From the NCBI RefSeq assembly GCF_947490405.1, contig NZ_CANLGU010000003.1, forward strand, positions 310,001 to 374,000: a stretch of DNA of 64,000 nt, written 5' to 3'. A program made the position numbers and the translations under genes. This DNA is from an uncultured Algibacter sp. GTDB taxonomy: Bacteria; Bacteroidota; Bacteroidia; Flavobacteriales; Flavobacteriaceae. The notes beneath the pieces are model-generated. The model made no database searches and had not been told where the DNA came from. It saw only the letters and a list, made by a program, of their open reading frames with translations. Positions within the stretch are counted from its first letter, which is position 1. Each line of letters opens with the position of its first letter. Of this stretch, positions 48,006-56,453 are shown piece by piece.

Positions 48006-48662
48006 TTAGTAGCGTTTTCTTTGGCGGTTATTAGAATTTTTCTTGTGGTGCTTCTTATTATTATTGTTATTGTTGTTGGAGTATTTCCCCTTAGTTCGAA
48101 GCAAACTAGAAGACTCAGATAAATCTTCATCAGAGTTTTTCAAATTTATTTTCCCTCCAGAAAGTTCAAATAAATGATCAAAAATCACATCATCCTCAAC
48201 GGTATCTTTATTCCAATTTAAAAAACACTTTTTCATGTGGTTTGCTATGGTATAAAGCAGAGCTTCTTTTAATTCTCCTTCTTCCCAAGTATTAGCTACA
48301 TCAATCATAGTTTTAATATTGTTTCCGTAAAAACGATATTTTGGATGATTCTGCGGGTATTTTAAAGGTTCTGGACGCTCTTCAAACAGTTCTTTTGTAG
48401 GCTTTTCATAAGGAGAATCTACATCCAACTCAAAATTAGCCATTATAAAAAGTTGATCCCAAAGTTTATGCTGAAAATCTGGAACATCTCTTAAATGTGG
48501 TTGCATATTTCCCATCACAGAAATTATAGCCTTAGCCACCTTATTACGTTCCTCTTTAGTTTCTATAGTTTTAGCATGATTAATCATTTTTTGCAAATGA
48601 CGCCCATATTCGGGAATAATTAAATGTTCACGCTCTGTGTTATATTCTAAGTTATCTATCAA
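48006..48662 (-). CDS. DUF4290 family protein
   Basis: 218 residues, soluble and helical, with LEYNTEREHLIIPEYGRHLQ at the start and YRFYGNNIKTMIDVANTWEE in the centre. The C-terminal 35 residues are a low-complexity tail of Asn, Lys, His and Arg (coded partly by a run of AAT/AAC-type triplets), probably disordered and nucleic-acid-attracting. Its constant partner is murA. Function unknown. Confidence 0.78.
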   Translation of the reverse strand: MIDNLEYNTEREHLIIPEYGRHLQKMINHAKTIETKEERNKVAKAIISVMGNMQPHLRDVPDFQHKLWDQLFIMANFELDVDSPYEKPTKELFEERPEPLKYPQNHPKYRFYGNNIKTMIDVANTWEEGELKEALLYTIANHMKKCFLNWNKDTVEDDVIFDHLFELSGGKINLKNSDEDLSESSSLLRTKGKYSNNNNNNNKKHHKKNSNNRQRKRY

Positions 48663-48727
48663 AATAAATGTGTAGAGTTAAATGTTTTACACGTAGTTCT
48701 TGTGCCTGCGCAAAATACAAAAAAAAA

Positions 48728-49021
48728 CTAAAGACTAATTACGCCTTCTACTTTTTCTGCCACTTCTTTGTATTTTTCAATTACTGCATCTGGGTTTTTC
48801 ATTCTCACGTTTATAGAAACGCTTGTATACTTACCGTTTTTCGATTCTTTTGTCTCAATTACAGCACCTAAATGATTAAAAATAGAAGCAATATCCTTAA
48901 TCTTCATCTTATCAGAAATCACAATAAATTTGTACAAATACTCGGTAGGCCATAGTGCCGTATCTTGCAATTGCGTTTTTAATTTCTTGTAAAACTCTTC
49001 AGAATTTGGAGGTGTGCTCAT
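48728..49021 (-). CDS. DUF493 family protein
   Basis: 97 residues from MSTPPNSEEFYKKLK. A ferredoxin-like ACT-type fold with YKFIVISDK and YTSVSINVRM, as in E. coli YbeD. An upstream in-frame ATG at 49063 is excluded because a TATATTTG -7 box (49040-49047) lies between the two, placing transcription start after it. Role unknown, possibly regulatory ligand binding. Confidence 0.78.
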   Translation of the reverse strand: MSTPPNSEEFYKKLKTQLQDTALWPTEYLYKFIVISDKMKIKDIASIFNHLGAVIETKESKNGKYTSVSINVRMKNPDAVIEKYKEVAEKVEGVISL

Positions 49022-49039
49022 AAATGTAAAAATAAAGTG

Positions 49040-49047
49040 CAAATATA
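49040..49047 (-). promoter_or_regulatory. -7 box of the DUF493 gene (decides the start)
   Basis: TATATTTG on the minus strand, 18 nt before the ATG at 49021. No clear TTG at -33. Confidence 0.45.
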
Positions 49048-49090
49048 CGGCTCCAAAATACATTTTAAAATATTAAGTAATTAATTATTT

Positions 49091-49190
49091 GGGCGCTACC
49101 CCAAAAAAGGGGTCTGGCTTTACGCTATATCTTTTTCTCGTGCCTCAAAAAAGGATGCCGCTTCAATCCTTAGCGCACAAACCTGCCAAC
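49091..49190 (-). repeat. Dispersed structured repeat, copy E
   Basis: Reverse orientation, 100 nt, between divergent genes. On the minus strand: GTTGGCAGGTTTGT, GCGCTAAGGATTGAAGCGG, then a central arm ATCCTTTTTT...GAAAAAGAT, and AGACCCCTTTTTTGGGGTAGCGCCC. Both outer ends carry a T-to-C/A-to-G pair change relative to the family (GCGCTA/TAGCGC). 3' hairpin CCCC/GGGG. Confidence 0.9.
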
Positions 49191-49286
49191 AAAAACATAA
49201 CCAAAAGTCACTACATATTTGCATTAGTTTCTACTCCACTTTTTTTTCAACATATAAATACCGATTTTTACAGCAAATATTTAAGG

Positions 49287-49826
49287 TTGAGCACAAAAAA
49301 AATAGTCATCACTGGAGGACCAGGTACTGGAAAATCTACACTAATCAATAACCTGATAGAAAAAGGACACATTTGTCTTGAAGAAATTTCACGTCAAGTC
49401 ACCCTCGATGCCCAAAAACAAGGTATAGACCAATTGTTTTTAACCAACCCATTACTATTTAGCGAACTCCTATTAAAAGGCAGACAAAAACAATATATCG
49501 ATGCAAACATCTATAAAAACCAAACCGTTTTTTTCGATAGAGGTATTCCAGATGTATTAGCATACATGGATTATATTGGAGATGCTTATCCAAAAAACTT
49601 TGTACAAGCCTGTAAAAATTCAACATACAACAGTGTATTTATTTTAAAACCCTGGGAAGCCATCTATAAAAGTGATAACGAACGTTACGAAAATTTTGAG
49701 CAAGCTTTAAAAATACACGACCATTTAGTAAACACTTACCAAAACTACAATTATGAGTTAATTGATGTGCCTTTTGACACGGTAGAAAACCGAACAAACT
49801 TTATTCTCAAAACACTAAACATGTAG
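49287..49826 (+). CDS. AAA family ATPase / nucleoside-kinase-like (TTG start)
   Basis: 179 residues from the TTG at 49287 (MSTKKIVITGGPGTGKST), preceded by TAAGG. A longer frame from 49089 would translate repeat copy E and an unrelated stretch, so it is rejected. P-loop GGPGTGKST at 9-17, FFDRGIPDVLAYMDY as the second conserved block. Resembles the AAA_28/Ttd14-like group. Substrate unknown. One bp before recQ, thus cotranscribed. Confidence 0.78.
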   Translation: MSTKKIVITGGPGTGKSTLINNLIEKGHICLEEISRQVTLDAQKQGIDQLFLTNPLLFSELLLKGRQKQYIDANIYKNQTVFFDRGIPDVLAYMDYIGDAYPKNFVQACKNSTYNSVFILKPWEAIYKSDNERYENFEQALKIHDHLVNTYQNYNYELIDVPFDTVENRTNFILKTLNM

Positions 49827-49827
49827 T

Positions 49828-51732
49828 ATGGCACACCCCATTAACATATTAGAGCGTTATTGGAAGTTTACTAGTTTTAGGCCAGAGCAAGAAGCCATAA
49901 TCAATTCAGTGATTGAGGGCGAAGATACTTTTGTTCTGCTCCCAACAGGTGGCGGAAAATCATTATGTTTTCAAATCCCAGCATTAGCTAAAAAAGGCAT
50001 TTGTATTGTGGTATCGCCGCTTATTGCACTCATGAAAGATCAAGTGCAAACCTTAAACAACAAAGGCATCAAAGCCATGACCATTACAAGTGGTATCAGT
50101 TATAAGCAATTAGACACGTTATTAGACAATTGTATATATGGCAACTATAAATTTCTCTACCTCTCGCCAGAACGTTTACAACAAGAACTCGTTCAAGATA
50201 GGATTAGACAAATGCATGTTAACCTCATTGCAGTAGACGAAGCACATTGTATCTCACAATGGGGAAGCGATTTTAGGCCAGCATACAAAAACATAACCAT
50301 ATTAAGGCAACTACAGCCTAGTGTAAATGTGGTAGCCTTAACAGCTTCTGCAAAACCAGATGTAGTACAAGACATTGTAAAAGAACTCGATTTTATAAAC
50401 CCAAAAATCTTTAAGCAATCGTTTTTAAGACCCAATTTGGCATACATGGTGTTTCATGAAAACGATAAACATCATCGTCTTGAAATCATCTTAAAAAAGA
50501 ATCCCGAATCGTCTATTATATATGTTAGAAACAGAAAACTAACCTTAGAGCTTAGTGCGTTTTTAAACTCAAAAAACATTACAGCAACCCACTATCATGG
50601 TGGACTCTCAAATATTGAGAAAGACACCAACATGTTGGGGTGGTTAAACAACCAAAAACAAGTTATGGTCGCTACTAATGCCTTTGGTATGGGTATTGAT
50701 AAGCCAGATGTAAAAACAGTTATACATTTAAACTTACCAGAAAGTATAGAAAGTTACTTTCAAGAAGCTGGTAGAGTTGGACGAAATGGAGAAAAAGCCT
50801 TTGCCTTAATTTTAAAAAACGATAGTGATAAAGCGTTAGTTAAAAATCAATTTTTAAGTGTTTTACCAGATGTAGATTTGGTAAAACAGGTGTATAGAAA
50901 ACTCTGTAGCTATTTTCAAATTTCTTATGGAGAGGGTGAATACCAAACCTTCGATTTTGATTTCAACACTTTTTGTAAAACCTATAATTTTAGCTCAATT
51001 TTATGCTATAATGCCATTTTGTTACTAGACAGAAATAGCATTATAAGCTTATCCAAACAGTTTAAAAACAAGGTTACTGTCCAATTTACAACATCAAATA
51101 ATGTACTTTTTAGATATCTAGAAACACATGATAATATAAGTATTATAGTAAAATCCATTTTGCGCTTGTATGGAGGTATTTTTGATCATGTTACCAAAAT
51201 AGATTTATCTAAAATATCCGAAAAAGCTTCGGTTACAGAACACACTATAATTCAAACACTTAAAAAACTAGAAAGCGATAAAATTATTGATTTAAGCTTA
51301 GCAAAAACCGATGCACAAATTACGTTTTTAGAACCGCGAGAAGATGATAAAACCATCAACAGAATTGCCTCTATAATAAACCAACAAAACAAACTAAAGC
51401 AACGCCAAGTTAAGGCAATGCTTGATTATATTGAGGATGATTCGGTTTGTAAAAGTATGCAACTCCTCGCCTATTTTGGAGAAAAAAAATTAGAACCTTG
51501 TGGTGTGTGTTCTGTTTGCATAAACACAAAAAGGAAAAAGAAGCCACAAGATTTAAAAAGTGTAAAAAAAGACATCATTCAATTACTAGAAAAAGGAGAA
51601 CAATCTTCCAGAGCCATAGTAGCCCATTTAGATTGTGAAGACAAGGATATAAAAACGGTTTTAAAGCTCTTATTAGAGCACCAAATTATTAGCATTACAC
51701 CATCAAACACCTATAAATTAAGTCATTTATAA
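49828..51732 (+). CDS. recQ: RecQ family ATP-dependent DNA helicase
   Basis: 634 residues: helicase motif I LLPTGGGKS, motif II DEAHCISQWGSDFRP, motif III ALTAS, motif VI EAGRVGRNG. The C-terminus has the RQC zinc-binding part with CGVCSVC and a short winged-helix tail. The HRDC domain is absent. A 3'-5' helicase in recombination and repair. Bacteroidota often encode more than one RecQ, and this shorter form may be the second type. Confidence 0.9.
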   Translation: MAHPINILERYWKFTSFRPEQEAIINSVIEGEDTFVLLPTGGGKSLCFQIPALAKKGICIVVSPLIALMKDQVQTLNNKGIKAMTITSGISYKQLDTLLDNCIYGNYKFLYLSPERLQQELVQDRIRQMHVNLIAVDEAHCISQWGSDFRPAYKNITILRQLQPSVNVVALTASAKPDVVQDIVKELDFINPKIFKQSFLRPNLAYMVFHENDKHHRLEIILKKNPESSIIYVRNRKLTLELSAFLNSKNITATHYHGGLSNIEKDTNMLGWLNNQKQVMVATNAFGMGIDKPDVKTVIHLNLPESIESYFQEAGRVGRNGEKAFALILKNDSDKALVKNQFLSVLPDVDLVKQVYRKLCSYFQISYGEGEYQTFDFDFNTFCKTYNFSSILCYNAILLLDRNSIISLSKQFKNKVTVQFTTSNNVLFRYLETHDNISIIVKSILRLYGGIFDHVTKIDLSKISEKASVTEHTIIQTLKKLESDKIIDLSLAKTDAQITFLEPREDDKTINRIASIINQQNKLKQRQVKAMLDYIEDDSVCKSMQLLAYFGEKKLEPCGVCSVCINTKRKKKPQDLKSVKKDIIQLLEKGEQSSRAIVAHLDCEDKDIKTVLKLLLEHQIISITPSNTYKLSHL

Positions 51733-51745
51733 AATATAACATGAC

Positions 51746-51775
51746 TTGACTTTGTAAAAAATTCAGCTACCTTCG
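51746..51775 (+). promoter_or_regulatory. Promoter of the Crp/Fnr-type gene
   Basis: TTG (51746-51748), exactly 19 bp, TACCTTCG (51768-51775), one mismatch in the -7. It implies a leader of about 100 nt. Confidence 0.6.
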
Positions 51776-51783
51776 TTTAACAT

Positions 51784-51838
51784 CGGATATAAAACACCTG
51801 TGCTGAACTTGTTTCAGTATTAAAACGACGCATATCCG
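51784..51838 (+). other. Structured 5' leader of the Crp/Fnr-type gene
   Basis: CGGATAT (51784-51790) pairs with ATATCCG (51832-51838), closing a 41-nt loop with an inner CTGAA/TTCAG hairpin. It lies between the promoter and the ATG at 51885. No known riboswitch is recognised. Confidence 0.45.
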
Positions 51839-51884
51839 TAAAAACACTGTGTATAAGTGCTGAAAAAAACCTGAAAAACCAAAA

Positions 51885-52451
51885 ATGAATAGATTAATAA
51901 CAAAATTAAACTCTGTCTTACCTATTTCATTAGAAGAACAAAATTTAATAGAAAATAATATTAATTTAGAAACTATTAATAAAGGTGAAATTTATTCTGA
52001 ACGCGGGAAAATTTGCCAAAAATTGGGTTTCGTATTAGATGGTGTGTTTAAAGTTGTTAGAACAAACTCTAATGACGATGAATTTATACAATATTTTACT
52101 ACAGAAGGACATTTTGCTGTAGATATAGACAGTTTTACTAATAAAACACCATCAAAAGAATACATTAAGGCTTTAACAAGGTGTTCAGTCCTAACAATAA
52201 CAGACAACTCTTTCAAATTATTTGAAGATAAAATTGTTAATTTTTCTAAAATAATAAGTTTAATTAAAGAACAAGCATTACTTGAAAAATATAACTTAAA
52301 AAGTGAAATGTTTGTAGATGACGCACTAACAAAATATAATAAATTATTACAACGACACCCATCAATAATTCAACGTATTCCTCAAAATCAAATTGCGTCT
52401 TTTTTAGGGATCACTCAATATACTCTTAGTCGAATAAGAGCAAAAAAGTAA
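51885..52451 (+). CDS. Crp/Fnr-type transcriptional regulator
   Basis: 188 residues. The N-terminal cyclic-nucleotide-binding-like jelly roll (GEIYSERGKICQKLGFVLDGVFKV, EFIQYFTTEGHF) lacks an obvious phosphate-binding cassette. The C-terminal helix-turn-helix is IPQNQIASFLGITQYTLSRIRA. Common Bacteroidota type of one-component regulator with unknown ligand. It is followed at 71 bp by an SDR and a methyltransferase gene and probably controls them. Confidence 0.82.
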   Translation: MNRLITKLNSVLPISLEEQNLIENNINLETINKGEIYSERGKICQKLGFVLDGVFKVVRTNSNDDEFIQYFTTEGHFAVDIDSFTNKTPSKEYIKALTRCSVLTITDNSFKLFEDKIVNFSKIISLIKEQALLEKYNLKSEMFVDDALTKYNKLLQRHPSIIQRIPQNQIASFLGITQYTLSRIRAKK

Positions 52452-52522
52452 TTTTTTGTCATAGAGCAAACTTTTTGTTTTTTTATTACTCTAGTTTTAT
52501 TCTAAATTAATAAAATTAGATA

Positions 52523-53263
52523 ATGACCAAATTAAAAAATAAAACAGCAATAGTTACAGGTGCTTCAAAAGGTATTGGAGCTGAAATAGCAAAAGCAATA
52601 GCAAGAGAAGGAGCAAAAGTTATCGTTAATTATTTTTCAGACCATAACGGAGCTGAATCTGTTGTGAAAACGATTAAAAAAAACGGAGGTACTGCAATAG
52701 CTATAAAAGCTAACATCACAAAATCAGAAGATGTAAAAAATCTATTTGAGCAATCCAATAAAGCATTTGGAAATCTTGATATACTAATAAATAATGCTGG
52801 GGTATATAATTTTGAACCCATAGAGGTTGTTACCGAAAAAGAATTTTACCATCAATTTAGCAACAATGTTTTAAGTACAATAATTTGTATTCAAGAGGCA
52901 TTAAAAATTTTCAATAAAAATGGTGCCAGCATTATAAATATTAGCTCTATTGCAAGTGTTAAACCTACACCTATGTCCGTAGTTTATTCTGCTAGTAAAA
53001 GTGCTGTAGATTCTATTACTCAAACATTATCAAAAGAATTAGGTGCAAAAAACATTCGCGTAAATTCAATTTTGCCTGGTCCAACTCAAACAGAAGGAAA
53101 TCAAATTGCAGGAACAGAGATAGAAAATTTTGTAGTCGCAAACACTTCATTGGGGAGAATTGGACAGCCTAAGGACATCTCTGAATTAGCTGTCTTTTTA
53201 GCTTCCGATGATTCTTCTTGGATTACAGGGCAAAAAATAGGTGTTTCAGGAGGTTTTGAATAA
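52523..53263 (+). CDS. Short-chain dehydrogenase/reductase (FabG-like)
   Basis: 246 residues: TGASKGIG (12-19), NNAG, catalytic Tyr/Lys in YSASKSAV, and the glycine-rich end ITGQKIGVSGGF. Prefers NADP(H) by general family rules, but the substrate is unknown. Not in a fatty-acid cluster, so a role in a small-molecule reduction under Crp/Fnr-type control is more likely than in lipid synthesis. Confidence 0.87.
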   Translation: MTKLKNKTAIVTGASKGIGAEIAKAIAREGAKVIVNYFSDHNGAESVVKTIKKNGGTAIAIKANITKSEDVKNLFEQSNKAFGNLDILINNAGVYNFEPIEVVTEKEFYHQFSNNVLSTIICIQEALKIFNKNGASIINISSIASVKPTPMSVVYSASKSAVDSITQTLSKELGAKNIRVNSILPGPTQTEGNQIAGTEIENFVVANTSLGRIGQPKDISELAVFLASDDSSWITGQKIGVSGGFE

Positions 53264-53274
53264 AAAAATAAACA

Positions 53275-53982
53275 ATGATAAAATCAACAGTAAAAGAAAT
53301 AAAAGAACGTTTTGATAATGATGTCGAAAGATTTTCAAATCTAGATACTGGTCAAGTAGCTACAATTGATGCAAAAATATCTCTTGAACTTTTAACCGAA
53401 GCTTCTAAAAGAATTGTACCTAATGCTAAAAACTTATTAGATATAGGTTGTGGAGCAGGGAATTATAGTTTGAAAATGTTAACTAAAATAGCTAACTTAA
53501 ACTGTACTTTAGTTGATTTGAGCAAACCTATGTTAGATAAAGCAAAGGAAAGAGTCTCTGCCAAAACCAACAATAAAGTAGAAACTATCCAAGGAGACAT
53601 TCGTGAAGTAGAGTTAAAAGAAAAAAGTTTTGACATTATATTAGCTGGAGCAGTATTGCACCATCTACGAGATGACAACGACTGGGAAACTACTTTTAAT
53701 AAACTATATAATTTACTTAAACCAGGGGGATGTTTAATGATTTCAGACTTAATAACTCAAGAAACTAATACTGTTAATGAATATACTTGGGAACGCTATG
53801 GCGATTATCTAGAAAGTATAGACGGAAAGGAATACAGAGATAAAGTTCTAGATTATGTAGAGAAAGAAGATTCACCTAGGTCAATGACTTATCAGCTAGA
53901 ATTAATGAGAAAAGTAGGTTTCAAAAAGACTGAAATTTTACACAAAAATATGTGCTTTGGTGCGTTTGGAGGTATTAAATAA
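53275..53982 (+). CDS. Class I SAM-dependent methyltransferase
   Basis: 235 residues: motif I LLDIGCGAGNYS, the acidic residue of motif II in CTLVDLSKPML, and ILAGAVLHHLRDDND as post-motif II. Small-molecule type without a substrate domain I recognise. 11 bp after the SDR gene, so the two are cotranscribed. Confidence 0.85.
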   Translation: MIKSTVKEIKERFDNDVERFSNLDTGQVATIDAKISLELLTEASKRIVPNAKNLLDIGCGAGNYSLKMLTKIANLNCTLVDLSKPMLDKAKERVSAKTNNKVETIQGDIREVELKEKSFDIILAGAVLHHLRDDNDWETTFNKLYNLLKPGGCLMISDLITQETNTVNEYTWERYGDYLESIDGKEYRDKVLDYVEKEDSPRSMTYQLELMRKVGFKKTEILHKNMCFGAFGGIK

Positions 53983-54014
53983 AAACCTACACACAACAAT
54001 GTATAAAAAACATA

Positions 54015-54052
54015 GGGCATTTGGTACTTAATCGAATGTCCTTTTATTTTTT
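54015..54052 (+). terminator. Terminator of the Crp/Fnr-SDR-methyltransferase unit
   Basis: GGGCATTTG pairs with CGAATGTCC (two G-U wobbles), followed by TTTTATTTTTT. Confidence 0.75.
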
Positions 54053-54058
54053 AAAGTC

Positions 54059-54118
54059 GCCAAATATAAAATATAGCATTTTCAACAAAAAAGATAAAAG
54101 CAAAATATTATATTTGGC
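54059..54118. repeat. Perfect 11-bp inverted repeat with 38-nt loop
   Basis: GCCAAATATAA (54059-54069) and TTATATTTGGC (54108-54118). It lies in the 379-bp gap before fmt, between the terminator and repeat copy F. It could be a remnant of a small mobile element or a transcription-independent structure. The rest of the gap (54119-54225) shows nothing recognisable. Confidence 0.5.
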
Positions 54119-54225
54119 TAAGTAATAAACCCAAACGATAGTGCTTTTCACCTGCCCTACGTTTCTTATACTGAACGCTAAACGAAACTCTCCAAAAATT
54201 AAAAAAATCCAAATAAAAAACAGAA

Positions 54226-54339
54226 GTTTGCAGATATGCCCGCGTTAGGGATAGTAGAGGAAAGCCCACAGCTTTTTCGCCTTAGCGCAAAAGCGAGGAC
54301 TTGTAACGGATAGCCCGCCCCCTTTTCGGGGTAACGCCC
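54226..54339 (+). repeat. Dispersed structured repeat, copy F
   Basis: Forward orientation, 114 nt, ending 22 bp before fmt. GTTTGCAGATATGCCC, then GCGTTAGGGATAGTAGAGG, a central arm GCTTTT(T)CGC/GCG(C)AAAAGC, and CCCGCCCCCTTTTCGGGG with TAACGCCC. Outer stem GCGTTA/TAACGC, 3' hairpin C4-5/G4. It occupies the likely fmt leader. Confidence 0.9.
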
Positions 54340-54361
54340 AAATTTTAAAATATAAAAATAA

Positions 54362-55309
54362 ATGAAAAAATTAAGAATTGTTTTTATGGGTACGCCAGAT
54401 TTTGCGGTGGCTACTTTAAAAACTCTGGTAGAACATAATTATGATATTGTAGGTGTAATTACGGCTCCTGACAAACCTGCTGGACGTGGTAGAAAACTTA
54501 ATGAAAGTGCTGTAAAAAAGTATGCAAAATCTCAAGACTTAAATATTTTGCAGCCTACAAACTTAAAAAACGAAGATTTTCTTGAAGAATTAAAAGCGTT
54601 ACGTGCAAACCTACAAATAGTTGTAGCTTTTAGGATGTTACCTAAAGTGGTTTGGCAAATGCCAGAATTTGGGACGTTTAATTTACACGCTTCGTTATTA
54701 CCTAACTATAGAGGTGCGGCACCAATAAATTGGGCTATTATTAATGGGGAAACAAAAACTGGGGTTTCAACTTTTTTTATTGATGAGAAAATAGATACTG
54801 GCGATATGATTCTTCAAGAAGATATTGACATTAAACCAGATGAGAATGCTGGGAGCCTACATGATAAACTCATGGCTATTGGTAGCCAATTGGTTTTAAA
54901 AACGGTAAAATCTATCGAGGAAGGTGATGTAAAAACGATACCTCAAACTGAAACGAAAAACATAAAAACGGCTTACAAACTTAATAGAGATAATTGTAAA
55001 ATTGATTGGACGGCTTCTATTGATCACATTTATAATCATATTCGTGGACTATCGCCTTATCCTGCTGCGTGGTGTACATTAATTAATGGAGATGATGATT
55101 TAGATATTAAGGTATATAAAGTTGATAAAGAATTGGATAATCATGCTCTAAGCAATGGGACTATTGTAGCATCAAAAAAAGAATTAAAGGTTGCCGTAAC
55201 AAAAGGTTATATAATTATTAATGAAATTAAGCTTCCGGGGAAACGTGCTATGGATGTAAAATCGCTGTTAAATGGTTATACCTTTCATGAAAATGCTAAA
55301 ATGCTCTAA
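54362..55309 (+). CDS. fmt: Methionyl-tRNA formyltransferase
   Basis: Formylates initiator Met-tRNA with 10-formyl-THF. 315 residues: FMGTPDFAV at the N-terminus, the catalytic region FNLHASLLPNYRGAAPINWA (Asn/His/Asp set), DTGDMI. The C-terminal OB-like domain ends at GKRAMDVKSLLNGY. Complete. Preceded by repeat copy F at 22 bp. Confidence 0.95.
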   Translation: MKKLRIVFMGTPDFAVATLKTLVEHNYDIVGVITAPDKPAGRGRKLNESAVKKYAKSQDLNILQPTNLKNEDFLEELKALRANLQIVVAFRMLPKVVWQMPEFGTFNLHASLLPNYRGAAPINWAIINGETKTGVSTFFIDEKIDTGDMILQEDIDIKPDENAGSLHDKLMAIGSQLVLKTVKSIEEGDVKTIPQTETKNIKTAYKLNRDNCKIDWTASIDHIYNHIRGLSPYPAAWCTLINGDDDLDIKVYKVDKELDNHALSNGTIVASKKELKVAVTKGYIIINEIKLPGKRAMDVKSLLNGYTFHENAKML

Positions 55310-55320
55310 ACCCTTACCCC

Positions 55321-55387
55321 TGTTGATATTGACAAAAAATCGATAAAAAGCACTTCCTTTATTAACAAATGTCTCAAGTTATCAACA
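55321..55387. other. Three DnaA-box-like nonamers upstream of the HU gene
   Basis: TGTTGATAT (55321-55329, complement ATATCAACA), TTATTAACA (55359-55367) and TTATCAACA (55379-55387) resemble the DnaA box TTATCCACA with one or two mismatches, within 67 bp. They could be chance in AT-rich DNA, or sites controlling HU. Confidence 0.3.
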
Positions 55388-55413
55388 AAACTGTGTTTTT
55401 CCCTTGCCTGTAC

Positions 55414-55443
55414 TTGCGTGATTGCATAATCCGTATAAATTTG
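55414..55443 (+). promoter_or_regulatory. Promoter of the HU gene
   Basis: TTG (55414-55416), exactly 19 bp, TAAATTTG (55436-55443); full consensus. Leader about 45-50 nt, A/T-rich. Confidence 0.85.
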
Positions 55444-55497
55444 TAAAGGATTTAACAAAAATGTTTAACCGATTTATTAATAATTAAATTTTATATT

Positions 55498-55770
55498 ATG
55501 AACAAAACAGATTTAATCGACGCAATGGCAGAACACGCTGGAATTACTAAAGCAGCTGCAAAAAAAGCATTAGAATGTGCTTTAATTGAAATTGAAGGTT
55601 CTTTACAAAAAGGTAATAGAGTTTCTTTAGTAGGATTTGGTTCTTGGTCAGTGTCTAAAAGAGCAGCAAGAGAAGGAAGAAATCCTCAAACTGGTGCTAC
55701 AATCAAAATCAAAGCTAAAAACGTTGTTAAGTTTAAAGCTGGATCTGATTTATCAAGTGCAGTAAACTAA
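55498..55770 (+). CDS. hup: HU-type DNA-binding protein
   Basis: 90 residues: MNKTDLIDAMAEHAGITKAA, then the beta-arm region VGFGSWSVSKRAAREGRNPQTG with the intercalating proline, and a C-terminal helix. Nucleoid architectural protein, homodimer. Own strong promoter and terminator indicate high monocistronic expression. Confidence 0.96.
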   Translation: MNKTDLIDAMAEHAGITKAAAKKALECALIEIEGSLQKGNRVSLVGFGSWSVSKRAAREGRNPQTGATIKIKAKNVVKFKAGSDLSSAVN

Positions 55771-55792
55771 TTAATTAGTTATTATACCATAT

Positions 55793-55824
55793 AAAAAGCT
55801 TCCATATATTGGAAGCTTTTTTTA
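55793..55824 (+). terminator. Terminator of the HU gene
   Basis: AAAAAGCTTCC pairs with GGAAGCTTTTTTT across ATATATT. Confidence 0.95.
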
Positions 55825-55892
55825 TATATTTTACTTTGAGTTGCATTTTTAATAAATAAATATTAGATTTAATTATTAATTCCTCAAAAAAC

Positions 55893-56453
55893 ATGGTTAC
55901 AACAAAACCCAAAAAAGGAGATTTATTAATCGCTGAACCTGCAATTATAGGTGATGTTTCATTTAATCGTTCTATCGTTTTGCTTGCTGACCATTCTGAT
56001 GAAGGTTCTATTGGTTTTATTCTTAACAAGCCTCTTGAATACAATATAAATGATTTAATCCCTGAAGTTGAGGCCACTTTTAAGGTATACAACGGAGGCC
56101 CTGTGGAACAAGACAACTTATACTTTATTCATAAAATACCACACCTTATTCCAAATAGCATAGAAATATCTCTAGGTATTTTTTGGGGTGGAGATTTTAC
56201 AAAAGTTGCAGAACTTATTAAAAACAATACCATAAAGGAAAACGATATTAAGTTTTTCTTGGGTTACTCGGGTTGGGAATCGAGTCAGTTAGAGAATGAG
56301 CTAAAAGCAAGTTCTTGGGTTGTAACTGAAAATATTTACAAAAAGAATATCATAGAAAAAGACTACGAAACATTTTGGAAAGAAAAAATGCTTGAGTTTG
56401 GAGGCGAATACAGCATCTGGTCTAATGCTCCAGAAAACCCTAGTTATAACTAA
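55893..56453 (+). CDS. YqgE/AlgH family protein (UPF0301)
   Basis: 186 residues with the family opening KPKKGDLLIAEPAIIGDVSFNRSIVLL and GFILNKPLEYNINDLIPEV; the centre has YNGGPVEQDNLYFIH, and near the end FLGYSGWESSQLENEL. Cytoplasmic; general function unknown. Overlaps the stop region of the convergent aminotransferase gene by 4 bp. Confidence 0.88.
   Translation: MVTTKPKKGDLLIAEPAIIGDVSFNRSIVLLADHSDEGSIGFILNKPLEYNINDLIPEVEATFKVYNGGPVEQDNLYFIHKIPHLIPNSIEISLGIFWGGDFTKVAELIKNNTIKENDIKFFLGYSGWESSQLENELKASSWVVTENIYKKNIIEKDYETFWKEKMLEFGGEYSIWSNAPENPSYN

Noticed and set aside
48056-48112. Simple repeat of AAT/AAC-type triplets as a microsatellite
   Set aside because: It lies in frame in the DUF4290 C-terminal Asn-rich tail and is too short and imperfect to claim phase variation.
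48668-48871. Plus-strand ORF between DUF4290 and DUF493
   Set aside because: Mostly the opposite strand of the DUF493 gene, with no family resemblance.
52523-53263. SDR as FabG of fatty-acid synthesis
   Set aside because: It sits in a Crp/Fnr-methyltransferase cassette, not with fab or acp genes, and generic SDR motifs do not prove ACP substrates.
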